A DNA stretch of 64,000 bases. It comes from Streptomyces sp. M41(2017) (GTDB lineage Bacteria > Actinomycetota > Actinomycetes > Streptomycetales > Streptomycetaceae). The notes beneath the pieces were generated by a model. It saw nothing but the letters and a program-made list of their open reading frames with translations. It had not been told where the DNA came from and did no database searches. The position numbers and the translations under genes were made by a program. The stretch's first letter is position 1. Each line of letters opens with the position of its first letter. Of the stretch, positions 15,722 to 24,884 are shown one piece after another. The stretch is taken from the NCBI RefSeq assembly GCF_002078175.1, contig NZ_MWFK01000001.1, positions 1,798,001 to 1,862,000 of the forward strand, read 5' to 3'.

Positions 15722-17002
15722 TCAGCCGAGCGCGCGGCCCAGCAGGTAGACGGCGGGGGCGGCGGCGGCCAGCGGCAGCGCCACACCCGCGGTGAAGTGC
15801 ACGAACCGGGACGGGTAGTCGTAACTGGCCGCCCGGTGCCCGATCAGGGCGCACACCCCGGCGCCGAGGCCCAGGAAGGCACCCTGGCTGCCGAGATCCG
15901 TCATCCCGCCGACCGCGATACCGGCGCCGGCCGCGGCCAGCAGCGCGACCACCACGGAGGCCGGGGTGGGCAGCGGCAGCGCACGGGCCAGGATCGCCAC
16001 GGCGACCGCCGCGCAGCCGACGGTGACGGCGTCCGGCTCCGCCGCGAGGTGCCCGGTCGCGATGATCGCCAGCGCCGCGGAGGCCACGGTCGCCATCAGC
16101 CCGTACATGCGGGTGTCGGGGTCGGCGTGGCTGCGCAGCTGGAGCACGAGGGTCAGGAGCACCCAGACGCCGAGGGTGCCGAGGATCGCTGCGGGCGCGT
16201 TCTCCCGGCCCGCGGCGAGCAGGGCGACGTCGGCGGTCAGCGCGCCGGCGAAGGCCAGCGCGATGCCCTGCCGGGCCGGCCACATCCCGTTCAGCCGGAA
16301 CCAGCCCGCCGCGGTGACGCCCTGGAGCAGCACCAGGGGGACGACGAGCGCGTACGCGCCGATGGCCGCCGCTCCGGAGAGCAGCAGCGCGAGGACCGCC
16401 GTCAGCGCGGCCGGCTGCATGCCGGGCTCGATGATCGGGGACCGGCCCTCGGCGCGGGCGCGCTGGGCGTCGGTGATCCGGGCGTTGCCGGTGACGGTCG
16501 CGGGGCCGTAGTCCGAGGTGGCGTCGGCCGCGACCTCGGCGGGCGTCGCGTCGGCGAGCGGGATCCCGTCGGGGCGGAGCCGGACACCCACCGGCTCGGC
16601 GGCCGGCTCCTGGGCGGGGGCCTCGGAGGCCGGGTTCCACGGCTGCGCCGGTGCCTCGGACGGCAGGGGGTCGCGTACGGGGCCGCCGTAGCCCTGGGGG
16701 CCCTGCTGCGGCTCCCCGTACGCGGGGTAGGCCTGCGGAGGCAGATAGGCGGTGTCCGCGGCGGGGACGGACGAGTGCGTCTGCGTCTCCCAGGTCCGGC
16801 CCTCCCACTGCTGGGTGTGCTGCTGCCAGTCGGGCTGCCCCTGACCCTGTTGCTGCGCCTGCTGGCCCTGTCCCTGCTGCTGCCCCTGGTGCGGGGCCTG
16901 CGGGTCCTCGGACTCCTGCTGAGGCTGCCGGTAGGGGTCGTACTCCTCGTACGTGCCTTCGTACCGGCCCTCGAACGGCTGGTTGCTCATCGTCTCGCTC
17001 AC
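15722..17002 (-). CDS. Polytopic membrane protein with Gln-rich N-terminus
   Basis: About 426 aa. The first 190 residues are hydrophilic, with a Gln-rich stretch (residues about 40-70, GQQQGQGQQAQQQGQG) and acidic linkers. The remaining 230 residues contain about eight to nine transmembrane helices (for example LTAVLALLLSGAAAIGAYAL). No transporter motif is recognised. GTG 17002 overlaps the MoaD stop (GTGA), but the AGGAGG lies directly against it; ATG 16990 with 12-nt spacing is an equal candidate. Coupled to a MoaD/ThiS-like gene, for no obvious reason. Confidence 0.72.
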   Translation of the reverse strand: MSETMSNQPFEGRYEGTYEEYDPYRQPQQESEDPQAPHQGQQQGQGQQAQQQGQGQPDWQQHTQQWEGRTWETQTHSSVPAADTAYLPPQAYPAYGEPQQGPQGYGGPVRDPLPSEAPAQPWNPASEAPAQEPAAEPVGVRLRPDGIPLADATPAEVAADATSDYGPATVTGNARITDAQRARAEGRSPIIEPGMQPAALTAVLALLLSGAAAIGAYALVVPLVLLQGVTAAGWFRLNGMWPARQGIALAFAGALTADVALLAAGRENAPAAILGTLGVWVLLTLVLQLRSHADPDTRMYGLMATVASAALAIIATGHLAAEPDAVTVGCAAVAVAILARALPLPTPASVVVALLAAAGAGIAVGGMTDLGSQGAFLGLGAGVCALIGHRAASYDYPSRFVHFTAGVALPLAAAAPAVYLLGRALG

Positions 17003-17253
17003 CCTCCTGCGAACGGCGGGAGCACCTCGACCGTGCCGCCCTCGGCCAGCCGTACCGTCTCATGCCCTCGGGTGCCCACGGGGTCACCGTCGATGAGGAA
17101 CGAGCAGCGTCGCAGGACGCGGACGAGCTCGCCGGGGTGTCGTTCGCGGGCCGCGTCGAGTGCCTCGGCGAGCGTGCCCGCCTCGTACGGCTCCTCGGCG
17201 ACGCCTGCCGCGGCCTTGGCGGCGGCCCAGTAACGCACCGTGCCCTTTGCCAT
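16999..17253 (-). CDS. MoaD/ThiS-family sulfur carrier protein
   Basis: 84 aa with the ubiquitin-like beta-grasp pattern and a C-terminal Gly-Gly (VEVLPPFAGG), the residue pair that is thiocarboxylated. It opens AKGTVRYWAAAKAAAGV and contains LVRVLRRCSFLIDGDPV. MoaD carries sulfur to molybdopterin and ThiS to thiazole; cysteine or methionine biosynthesis carriers look alike. No molybdopterin or thiamine gene is adjacent, so the pathway is open. ATG 17253 follows GAGGAACGAG. Confidence 0.88.
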   Translation of the reverse strand: MAKGTVRYWAAAKAAAGVAEEPYEAGTLAEALDAARERHPGELVRVLRRCSFLIDGDPVGTRGHETVRLAEGGTVEVLPPFAGG

Positions 17254-17315
17254 CTCGTTCCTCAATCAGCGGTTCGGTCTCTGTGCGTCCACACGTTCGC
17301 GTGAACCCCGCCAGG

Positions 17316-18203
17316 CTAGCCCGCGTGTGCGACGCCCCAGTCCGCGATGCGGCCCAGCAGGTCGTCCGGGGCCGCGTTCTCCGCGTGGCCCATGCCGTGC
17401 TCCAGCCACAGTTCGGCGTGGCCGTCGGATGCCTCGGCCAGCATCTTCGGGTGGTCGACGGGGAAGTAGCCGTCCCGGTCGCCGTGCACGATCAGCAGCG
17501 GGGTCGGCGCGATGTACGGGACGCACTCGACGGGGGACGCGGGTACCGGGTCCCATTCACGGTGGTGGATCCGGGTGCGCAGACCCAGCCGGCCCACGAT
17601 CCGGCCCTCCGGACGGGTCACCAGCCAGTGCAGCCGCCGCATCGGGGCCGTGCCCCGGTAGTACCAGCGGGCGGGCGAGCTGACCGACACCACCGCGTCC
17701 GTGCGCGCCTCCGCGCGCCCCTCGGACTCCGGACCGGCCGCCTCGGCGAGCCCCGGCCCCGGACCCGAACCCGTCTTCCCGTACAGCGCCGCGTGCCGCA
17801 GCACCACGGAGCCGCCCATCGAGAAGCCGACCGTCACGATCCGGGTGTGCCCCACCTCGCGCGCCCAGGCGACCGCCGCCGCCAGGTCGTGGACCTCACG
17901 GTCGCCGACCGTGGAGCGGCCCCCGGAGGCGCCGTGACCGCGGAAGGAGAACGTGACGACGGCCGCGCCGCGACCCAGCACGCCGGCCGCGCGGCGCACG
18001 TGCGGACGGTCCAGGTCGCCCGTGAACCCGTGCGCCAGGATGAACGCGAGGTCACCACCGGGCCGCTCTCCGGGGTCGTAGGCCGCGTCGATCGTCACGC
18101 CGTCGACCGTGCGCAGAGACCTCCGTACGGAGGTACGCGGCGTTGTCTCACGGTGTGGACTATTGAAAGATCGCGTCACTTGACCTGCCGGACCTGAGCT
18201 CAT
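17316..18203 (-). CDS. Alpha/beta-hydrolase fold protein
   Basis: About 295 aa from ATG 18203; GTG 18182 is an alternative, and neither has a strong ribosome site. It has FILAHGFTGDLDRPHVR (oxyanion-hole HGF), FRGHGASGG, the nucleophile elbow VGFSMGGSVVLRHAA (G-F-S-M-G), PTPLLIVHGDRDGYFP with the acid Asp, and a final His in LEHGMGHAEN. All triad elements are therefore present. Probable esterase or lipase-like hydrolase; the substrate is unknown. It shares the intergenic region with glnR in divergent orientation. Confidence 0.85.
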   Translation of the reverse strand: MSSGPAGQVTRSFNSPHRETTPRTSVRRSLRTVDGVTIDAAYDPGERPGGDLAFILAHGFTGDLDRPHVRRAAGVLGRGAAVVTFSFRGHGASGGRSTVGDREVHDLAAAVAWAREVGHTRIVTVGFSMGGSVVLRHAALYGKTGSGPGPGLAEAAGPESEGRAEARTDAVVSVSSPARWYYRGTAPMRRLHWLVTRPEGRIVGRLGLRTRIHHREWDPVPASPVECVPYIAPTPLLIVHGDRDGYFPVDHPKMLAEASDGHAELWLEHGMGHAENAAPDDLLGRIADWGVAHAG

Positions 18204-18209
18204 GTGGGC

Positions 18210-18215
18210 TATTCT
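18210..18215 (+). promoter_or_regulatory. -10 element of a proximal glnR promoter candidate
   Basis: TATTCT ends 7 nt before a tiny ATG frame at 18223. No convincing -35 lies 17-18 nt upstream, so the promoter would be weak or activator-dependent. Confidence 0.4.
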
Positions 18216-18222
18216 GCTGGGC

Positions 18223-18258
18223 ATGAGGACTCGGGCAGAGTAGCCCCCGGGTCCTTTT
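18223..18258 (+). terminator. Leader micro-ORF overlapping an intrinsic terminator (glnR attenuator candidate)
   Basis: A six-codon frame ATG-AGG-ACT-CGG-GCA-GAG-TAG (18223-18243) overlaps a hairpin. The left arm GGACTCGGG (18227-18235) pairs with CCCGGGTCC (18246-18254), with one G-U pair, followed by TTTT (18255-18258). The T-tract exists only on the + strand, so it acts toward glnR. The stop codon lies in the loop, so a translating ribosome would cover the left arm. Attenuation is inferred. Confidence 0.5.
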
Positions 18259-18454
18259 GTGCTTCCAGGACCGTTGTATACGAAGCGGGAAACCGCAGGT
18301 GTACGGGGCCAGGGAGGCCCTGCGGATCCCAGGGCGCGGGAGCCGCAGGCAAGAGCAGTGCCGCAAACGTCCTCGCAGGGACCGAGGAGGAACCAGACGT
18401 TATGGGCGAGCGAACCGAGCACGACCGCAGGACGACCCAGGTGGGTGAGGCGCG
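18259..18454 (+). other. Structured glnR 5' leader
   Basis: About 195 nt without a gene. It holds a second promoter-like pair (TTTTGT with TATACG near 18278) and several short GC-rich inverted repeats such as GCGGGAAACCGC and GGCCAGGGAGGCC, which suggest a folded leader. I recognise no known riboswitch. GAGGAGGAACC near 18388 is followed by short frames of uncertain meaning. Confidence 0.35.
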
Positions 18455-19273
18455 ATGAGTTCACTCTTGCTCCTGACCAACGCCCTTCAGCCGTCGACGG
18501 AGGTGCTTCCCGCTCTCGGCCTGCTGCTGCACAACGTGCGCGTGGCGCCGGCCGAAGGCCCGGCCCTCGTCGACACCCCCGGTGCCGACGTCATCCTCAT
18601 CGACGGACGACGTGATCTCCCGCAGGTCCGCAGCCTGTGCCAGCTGCTGCGCTCCACGGGACCCGGCTGTCCACTCATCCTCGTCGTCACCGAGGGCGGC
18701 CTCGCGGCCGTCACGGCCGACTGGGGCATCGACGACGTTCTCCTCGACACGGCCGGTCCGGCCGAGGTCGAGGCCCGCCTGCGGCTCGCGATGGGCCGCC
18801 AGCAGATCGTCAACGACGACTCCCCCATGGAGATCCGCAACGGCGACCTCTCCGTGGACGAGGCGACGTACAGCGCCAAGCTCAAGGGCCGGGTCCTCGA
18901 CCTGACCTTCAAGGAGTTCGAGCTCCTCAAGTACCTCGCACAGCACCCGGGCCGCGTCTTCACCCGCGCCCAGTTGCTCCAGGAGGTCTGGGGCTACGAC
19001 TACTTCGGCGGCACGCGGACGGTCGACGTGCACGTACGACGACTGCGCGCGAAGCTCGGGCCCGAACACGAGTCGCTGATCGGAACCGTCCGCAACGTCG
19101 GCTACCGCTTCGTCACTCCGGAGAAGGTGGACCGCGCGGCGGACACCGCGAAGGCCAAGGCGGCCCAGCCAAAGCCGGACGATGCGGACGAGACGGCGCA
19201 CCTGGACGCCGCCGCTCCGGCGGAGGCCTCCGAGCAGCAGCAGGAAGCAGCCGTACGCCCTGCCCAGAGGTAG
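18455..19273 (+). CDS. glnR: GlnR, global nitrogen regulator (orphan OmpR-type)
   Basis: 272 aa. The atypical receiver domain ([20 protein letters not shown]) retains D50 (ILIDGRRD) but lacks the acidic pocket for normal phosphorylation, as known for GlnR, which acts as an unphosphorylated homodimer. The OmpR-type winged helix follows (about residues 130-225: [43 protein letters not shown]). An Ala/Glu-rich tail ends the protein. GlnR controls glnA, amtB-glnK-glnD, nitrite reduction and many nitrogen genes. The sequence and its LacI neighbour match the S. coelicolor SCO4159 locus. It stands alone behind a 250-nt leader. Confidence 0.96.
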   Translation: MSSLLLLTNALQPSTEVLPALGLLLHNVRVAPAEGPALVDTPGADVILIDGRRDLPQVRSLCQLLRSTGPGCPLILVVTEGGLAAVTADWGIDDVLLDTAGPAEVEARLRLAMGRQQIVNDDSPMEIRNGDLSVDEATYSAKLKGRVLDLTFKEFELLKYLAQHPGRVFTRAQLLQEVWGYDYFGGTRTVDVHVRRLRAKLGPEHESLIGTVRNVGYRFVTPEKVDRAADTAKAKAAQPKPDDADETAHLDAAAPAEASEQQQEAAVRPAQR

Positions 19274-19296
19274 GTCCATCCGCGTAGACTCCGCGC

Positions 19297-20319
19297 GTGG
19301 CCAAGGTGACTCGGGATGATGTGGCACGACTGGCGGGTACGTCGACCGCCGTTGTCAGTTATGTCATCAACAACGGACCCCGGCCGGTCGCCCCGGCCAC
19401 GCGCGAGCGCGTCCAAGCGGCGATCAAGGAGCTGGGGTACCGGCCCGACCGGGTCGCCCAGGCCATGGCGTCGCGGCGGACGGAACTCATAGGGCTGATC
19501 GTCCCGGACGCGCGCCAGCCCTTCTTCGGGGAGATGGCGCACGCGGTCGAACAGGCCGCGGCCGAGCGCGGGAAGATGGTGCTCGTCGGCAACTCCGACT
19601 ACATCGCCGAGCGCGAGGTCCACTATCTGCGGGCCTTCCTCGGCATGCGGGTCTCCGGGCTGATCCTCGTCAGCCACGCGCTGAACGACCACGCGGCCGC
19701 CGAGATCGACGCCTGGGACGCCCGGGTGGTGCTGCTGCACGAGCGCCCCGAGGCGATCGACGACGTCGCCGTCGTCACGGACGACATAGGGGGCGCCCAG
19801 CTCGCCACCCGGCACCTCCTGGAGCACGGGTACGCGTACGTGGCCTGTCTCGGCGGCACGGCCGAGACACCGGCGGTCGGCGACCCCGTCTCCGACCACG
19901 TCGAGGGCTGGCGGCGCGCCATGCAGGAGGCCGGGCTCCCCACCGAGGGCCGTCTCTTCGAGGCCCCGTACAACCGCTACGACGCCTACCAGGTGGGCCT
20001 GGAGCTGCTCGCGGGGCCGCACCGGCCGCCGGCCATCTTCTGCTCCACGGACGACCAGGCGATCGGTGTGCTGCGCGCCGCGCGCGAGCTGCGCATCGAC
20101 GTGCCGGGGCAGCTCGCGGTCGCCGGCTTCGACGACGTCAAGGAGGCGGGGCTGACCGACCCGCCGCTGACCACGATCGCCTCGGACCGCTCGGCGATGG
20201 CCCGCGCGGCCGTCGACCTCGTGCTCGACGACGGCCTGCGGGTGGCCGGCTCCCGCCGCGAGCGGCTGAAGCTGTTCCCCTCACGGCTGGTGGTGCGCCA
20301 GTCCTGCGGCTGCGAGTAG
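19297..20319 (+). CDS. LacI-family transcriptional regulator
   Basis: 340 aa. The N-terminal LacI helix-turn-helix ([20 protein letters not shown]) and hinge are followed by a periplasmic-binding-protein-like ligand domain ([55 protein letters not shown]). A typical sugar-responsive repressor; the ligand is unknown because no sugar genes are adjacent. GTG 19297 is preceded by TAGACT ending 6 nt upstream, so the mRNA may be leaderless. It lies 23 nt after glnR and may also be read through from it. A strong terminator follows. Confidence 0.92.
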   Translation: MAKVTRDDVARLAGTSTAVVSYVINNGPRPVAPATRERVQAAIKELGYRPDRVAQAMASRRTELIGLIVPDARQPFFGEMAHAVEQAAAERGKMVLVGNSDYIAEREVHYLRAFLGMRVSGLILVSHALNDHAAAEIDAWDARVVLLHERPEAIDDVAVVTDDIGGAQLATRHLLEHGYAYVACLGGTAETPAVGDPVSDHVEGWRRAMQEAGLPTEGRLFEAPYNRYDAYQVGLELLAGPHRPPAIFCSTDDQAIGVLRAARELRIDVPGQLAVAGFDDVKEAGLTDPPLTTIASDRSAMARAAVDLVLDDGLRVAGSRRERLKLFPSRLVVRQSCGCE

Positions 20320-20341
20320 GCCGTACGGCACACGGATTGCG

Positions 20342-20381
20342 GAGATCCCCGCGCCCCTGAGGGGACGCGGGGATCTCTTTT
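20342..20381 (+). terminator. Rho-independent terminator after the LacI gene
   Basis: Arms GAGATCCCCGCG (20342-20353) and CGCGGGGATCTC (20366-20377) followed by TTTT. Among the clearest terminators in the window. Confidence 0.93.
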
Positions 20382-20398
20382 GTCGGTCCGCGGTGGAG

Positions 20399-22159
20399 CT
20401 AGAACAGCAGGTTGTACTGGTTGAAGCCGGTACCGAGGCTCTTGCGCGAGCCGAAGAGGTCGCTGGAGGCCTTGTTGGTGCCGGGGTAGAGCCAGAGCGT
20501 GCCGCCCGAGTCCCGCGCCATGACGTCGGCGATGCCGTCACCGGTCACGTCGCCGTTGGCCACGTACGAGGTGAAGTTCCAGCCCGTACGCGCCTGGATC
20601 CGCGTCGACCACGGGGTGTGTTCGACCTGCGTGCCCCGGTAGAGGTACAGGACGCCCGAGGTGTTGCGGACCAGCAGGTCGGCGCGGCCGTCACCGGTCA
20701 GGTCGCCGTGCCCGAAGATCTTGACGCCCTTCCAGGCCTTGTCGACGACCTTGACGCGGCCGTAGAACTCGCCGTTGCCCTTGCCCGGGTACAGGTAGAC
20801 CGAGCCGTCGGCATCCACCGCGACCAGGTCGGGACGCGCGTCACCGGTCATGTCGCCGGGGACGGCGTAGGACGCGTAGCCGCCCCACACCGAGGTGATC
20901 TGCATCCACTCGAACTGCTCCGAGCTGTGGTTGAAGGAGCTGCGGTACAGCTTGCCGTCGGTCTTGTCGCGCTCGATCAGGTCCTGGAAGAAGTCCCGGT
21001 CCAGATCGGCCTGCATGACCCAGCTCGCGTACTGCCAGTCCTTGCCCTGGTAGGCGCGGGTGGCCAGCGAGGTGCCCTTGCTGTCCTGCTCGAACAGGCC
21101 GCCCGAGGGCGTCCGCTCCAGCAGGTCGGCACGACCGTCGAAGGTCAGGTCCGTGTCGTCGATACGGGGCTGGGCCGCCCAGGCGTACGAGGACACCTTG
21201 GTGAACACCGGGTAGGCGCCCTGCGCGGTGCAGCCCGAGACGCCCCAGGAGACGATGCCGACGACCTTGCCGCCGACGACCACCGGGCCGCCGGAGTCGC
21301 CGTTGCAGGGGCTCTTGGTGCCTTCGTCGGTGCCCTTCGCCGGGGTGCCGGCGCAGAACATCGATCCCTCGACGAAGTCGTCCTCACCGAGGACGGTCTT
21401 CATCGCGGTGTTGCAGGTGGAGTCGGCGACCATCGGCAGGGTCACCTTGCGCAGGTTCGCCGACAGGTCCGCGTCCTCGGCACCCGAGGTCAGACCCCAG
21501 CCGTAGACGGTGGCGGAGGTGCCGGCCTTGTAGGAGGTGCTGTCGCCGGCGGCCGTCAGCTTCAGCCACTGCTGCTCCAGCGGACGGTCCAGGGTGAGGA
21601 CCGCCACGTCGTTCTGGAGGGTCGCGTCATTGAAGTGCGGGTGGTTCCACTGGCGGTAGACGCCCGCGACGGTCCCGTTGGTGTCGTCCAGCAGGCCGGT
21701 CGCTCCGGCGACCACCGCGCCGTTCTCCGCCCAGTCGAGACCGGCGACACAGTGCGCCGCCGTCAGGACCTTGTTGGGGGCGACGAGGGTGCCACCGCAG
21801 AAGTAACCCTCGCCGGCCGCGCTGTCGTAGTAGGACAGCTGGACCATCCACGGCGCCGAGGAGATCGAGGTCTCGGTGCCGCCGATGATGAACGGCGTCT
21901 TCTTGGGCTTCGCCGCGGGCGTCGCCTGGGTCTTGGCGGCCTCGACGACGCGGTGCCGCAGTTCCTTGTCGGAAGCGGTCGGGGCGGGCGCGGCGCCGGT
22001 CTGGGCGGCGACGCTCGCATCGGGCAGTCCGGCCGGGTGGTCGGCCGCACTGGCGGGCTGCGCCGCGAGGGCGCCGGCGCAGGTCAGCGCCAGCGCGAGA
22101 GCGGCCGTCGGCAACGCCGTGGCGGGGCGTCTCCAGCGGTCGCGCAGGGCACGTATCAC
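20399..22159 (-). CDS. Secreted trypsin-like protease with FG-GAP/VCBS repeats
   Basis: 586 aa. A Sec signal peptide (about residues 1-38, RRPATALPTAALALALTCAG) and short pro-region precede an S1 serine protease domain (about 75-310). It has His in VLTAAHCVAG, Asp in LQNDVAVLTLDRPL, Ser in CNGDSGGPVVV and several disulfide cysteines. The C-terminal 260 residues contain FG-GAP/VCBS-type repeats (DMTGDARPDLVAVDADG, DLTGDGRADLLVRNTSG, DVTGDGIADVMARDSGG), a beta-propeller-like module that often binds Ca2+ or substrate. Exported protease; substrate unknown. Confidence 0.93.
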   Translation of the reverse strand: MIRALRDRWRRPATALPTAALALALTCAGALAAQPASAADHPAGLPDASVAAQTGAAPAPTASDKELRHRVVEAAKTQATPAAKPKKTPFIIGGTETSISSAPWMVQLSYYDSAAGEGYFCGGTLVAPNKVLTAAHCVAGLDWAENGAVVAGATGLLDDTNGTVAGVYRQWNHPHFNDATLQNDVAVLTLDRPLEQQWLKLTAAGDSTSYKAGTSATVYGWGLTSGAEDADLSANLRKVTLPMVADSTCNTAMKTVLGEDDFVEGSMFCAGTPAKGTDEGTKSPCNGDSGGPVVVGGKVVGIVSWGVSGCTAQGAYPVFTKVSSYAWAAQPRIDDTDLTFDGRADLLERTPSGGLFEQDSKGTSLATRAYQGKDWQYASWVMQADLDRDFFQDLIERDKTDGKLYRSSFNHSSEQFEWMQITSVWGGYASYAVPGDMTGDARPDLVAVDADGSVYLYPGKGNGEFYGRVKVVDKAWKGVKIFGHGDLTGDGRADLLVRNTSGVLYLYRGTQVEHTPWSTRIQARTGWNFTSYVANGDVTGDGIADVMARDSGGTLWLYPGTNKASSDLFGSRKSLGTGFNQYNLLF

Positions 22160-22601
22160 TCAGGGCTCCTGGTGTGGGTGCGTGTGTCCGTCCGTGTCAG
22201 AGGCCTGAGAAGGGCGTACGACGCACCGGCCCGACCGTCGACGGCAACCGCTTGCATGGCGTGCGTCGACAACGGGCGTAACCGCGGAGCCCCCCTCCGG
22301 CGCGGAGATCGTAGGCCTCTCCCGCCCCCGAAATCACGGCTCTCACAGGGGTCAGACAACTGTTCGCCCCTGCCGTTCCGCAGGATCACCGGGACGCAAC
22401 CCGCTGTTTGCCCGGGGAGCGCGTGAGGGGCTCGCCGGACGTCCGGCGAGCGCTCACCGGGAGAACCCGGCAGGTCCCGCCACGCCGACAGCGGCTCCGC
22501 TCCGGCACTGGGGTCGGCGGTGGGTCCGGCAGCGGGCTCGACCGCGGGGCCGGGCACGCCGGGGACGCCTTTATATCGGGCATACGAGGTTCTGTCGGGC
22601 T
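22160..22601. other. Intergenic region with a large palindrome
   Basis: About 440 nt separate the two divergent proteases and hold no gene I can support. It contains a perfect 22-bp palindrome at 22430-22451 (arms GCTCGCCGGAC), flanked by GTGAG/CTCAC arms (22423-22457). That may be a terminator-like structure or protein site. A promoter for the leftward protease is expected near 22160-22300 but not distinguishable. Confidence 0.4.
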
Positions 22602-22645
22602 TCTCAGGGGCCCCTCAGGGAGCTCTCATGATCCGGGGACAGTCT
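22602..22645 (+). promoter_or_regulatory. Triple 11-bp direct repeat and -10 of the HtrA-like protease gene
   Basis: Three consecutive 11-bp units, TCTCAGGGGCC (22602-22612), CCTCAGGGAGC (22613-22623) and TCTCATGATCC (22624-22634), share a C-TCA core at exact 11-bp spacing, the pattern bound by OmpR-family response regulators. CAGTCT (22640-22645) ends 7 nt before the ATG, so the transcript is likely leaderless and the repeats cover the -35 region. The OmpR-type regulator at 24153 is the obvious candidate ligand. Confidence 0.65.
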
Positions 22646-22652
22646 TTTTGAC

Positions 22653-23879
22653 ATGACCGAGAGCTTCCGCCGCAGCGGCGAGTACCCCCAGGGCGACGAC
22701 CACGGGTCCGCGTACCCCCAGCAGCAGTCGCACCCCTCCTCCTCCCCCGTGAACCCCGAGTGGCCGCCCCCGCCGGCGTACCACCCGGCCCCGCCGCTCC
22801 ACGTCGAGCCGGGCACCACCGTGCGGCCGGGCTCCGGTCACGGCAACGGCGGTGACGGCGGCTACGGCGCCGGGCCGTACGCCGGTCAGCCCGACGGTTC
22901 CGACGCCACCGGCTCCACCGCGGCCTTCGCGGCGCCGCCCGCCCCGCCGCAGGGTCCGGCTCCCACGAGGCAGCGGCGCGCCAAGGGCCCGTTCGCCCTG
23001 CTCGCCGCTGTCGCGATCGTCGCCGCGGCGATCGGCGGCGGCACCGCCTACGGCATCCAGGAGCTGACGGGCAACGACACGGTCGCCTCCAGCAGCACCA
23101 GCAGCACCAGCGTCGTACCCACCAGCCAGAAGGGCACGGTCTCCGGCGTCGCCAAGGCGGTCAGCCCGAGCATCGTCGAGATCAGCGCGACCTCGAACGC
23201 GGGCTCCTCCACCGGCTCGGGCGTGATCATCACGACCGGCGGCGAGATCATCACCAACAACCACGTCGTCTCGGGCGCCTCCGCGATCAAGGTGCGGCTG
23301 AACAACGGCAAGTCGTACACCGCGAGCGTCGTCGGCACCGACAGCAAGAAGGACCTCGCGCTGATCAAGCTGGAGAACGCGCCGTCCGGCCTGAAGACGG
23401 CGACGCTCGGCGACTCGGCCGGCGTCCAGGTCGGCGACCAGGTCGTCGCGATCGGCTCCCCCGAGGGCCTGACCGGCACCGTCACCAGCGGCATCGTCTC
23501 CGCGCTCGACCGCGACGTGACCGTCTCCACCGACGAGAGCCAGGGCCAGCAGCAACAGCAGGGCGGCGGCAGCGGCAGCGGCAGCGAGCAGTGGCCCTTC
23601 GAGTTCGGCGGGCGCCAGTTCAACGGCGACACCGGTTCCTCCACCACCACGTACAAGGCCCTGCAGACGGACGCCTCACTCAACCCCGGCAACTCCGGCG
23701 GCGCCCTGATCGACATGAACGGCAACATCGTCGGCATCAACTCCGCGATGTACTCGGCCGCTTCGGACTCCTCCTCGTCCTCGTCGAGCGCGGGCAGCGT
23801 CGGCCTCGGCTTCGCCATCCCGGTCAACACCGTCAAGTCCGACCTGGCCTCGCTGCGGGCCGGCGGCTCCGACAGCTGA
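22653..23879 (+). CDS. Membrane-anchored HtrA-like serine protease (no PDZ domain)
   Basis: 408 aa. A cytoplasmic Pro/Gly/Tyr-rich N-terminus (about 1-105) is followed by one transmembrane helix ([17 protein letters not shown]) and a trypsin-like S1C domain. His (TNNHVV, near 204), Asp (KDLALIKL, near 233) and Ser (NPGNSGGAL, near 346) form the triad. Low-complexity inserts ([13 protein letters not shown] and [10 protein letters not shown]) break the domain, and the protein ends right after it with no PDZ. HtrA proteases degrade misfolded envelope proteins. The two-component system downstream, and repeats at its promoter, suggest stress-induced control. Confidence 0.92.
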   Translation: MTESFRRSGEYPQGDDHGSAYPQQQSHPSSSPVNPEWPPPPAYHPAPPLHVEPGTTVRPGSGHGNGGDGGYGAGPYAGQPDGSDATGSTAAFAAPPAPPQGPAPTRQRRAKGPFALLAAVAIVAAAIGGGTAYGIQELTGNDTVASSSTSSTSVVPTSQKGTVSGVAKAVSPSIVEISATSNAGSSTGSGVIITTGGEIITNNHVVSGASAIKVRLNNGKSYTASVVGTDSKKDLALIKLENAPSGLKTATLGDSAGVQVGDQVVAIGSPEGLTGTVTSGIVSALDRDVTVSTDESQGQQQQQGGGSGSGSEQWPFEFGGRQFNGDTGSSTTTYKALQTDASLNPGNSGGALIDMNGNIVGINSAMYSAASDSSSSSSSAGSVGLGFAIPVNTVKSDLASLRAGGSDS

Positions 23880-23892
23880 CCCGGAGGTCGCC

Positions 23893-24072
23893 ATGAAGAT
23901 CCAGCACGTCGCGCACACCGTGACCGGCGACGACCCGTCCGGCCTCGGCCTGGCCCTCACGGTCGCCCGCGCACTGCACGCGCCGGTCCGGCGGGCCCCG
24001 GAGCTGGCCCCGGCCGCCTCCCGGCCCGCCGCGCGCCGGGCCCCGGCCCGCCGCCGTACCGTACGAAGCTGA
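23893..24072 (+). CDS. 59-aa basic small protein between protease and two-component genes
   Basis: ATG 23893 has GGAGG at 5-6 nt and follows the protease stop by 13 nt. The product starts MKIQHVAHTVTGDDPSGLGL and becomes Ala/Arg/Pro-rich toward the C-terminus (PAARRAPARRRTVRS), strongly basic with no Cys. It is likely co-transcribed with the protease. Frame, ribosome site and spacing support a real gene; no family is recognised. Confidence 0.6.
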   Translation: MKIQHVAHTVTGDDPSGLGLALTVARALHAPVRRAPELAPAASRPAARRAPARRRTVRS

Positions 24073-24152
24073 TCCATTCCGGGACAGCCCGCGACGTGCG
24101 ACGCTGAAAGCACCCGGCCACGACCCCCATCCCACCCGAGGAACCCACATCC

Positions 24153-24880
<728 letters not shown>

Positions 24881-24884
<4 letters not shown>

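Noticed and set aside
18259..18454. Known riboswitch in the glnR leader
   Set aside because: I could not match any known riboswitch core; only generic hairpins are seen.
20393..22426. 677-aa + strand open frame opposite the trypsin-like protease
   Set aside because: Shadow frame without motifs; the protease on the minus strand has signal peptide and triad.
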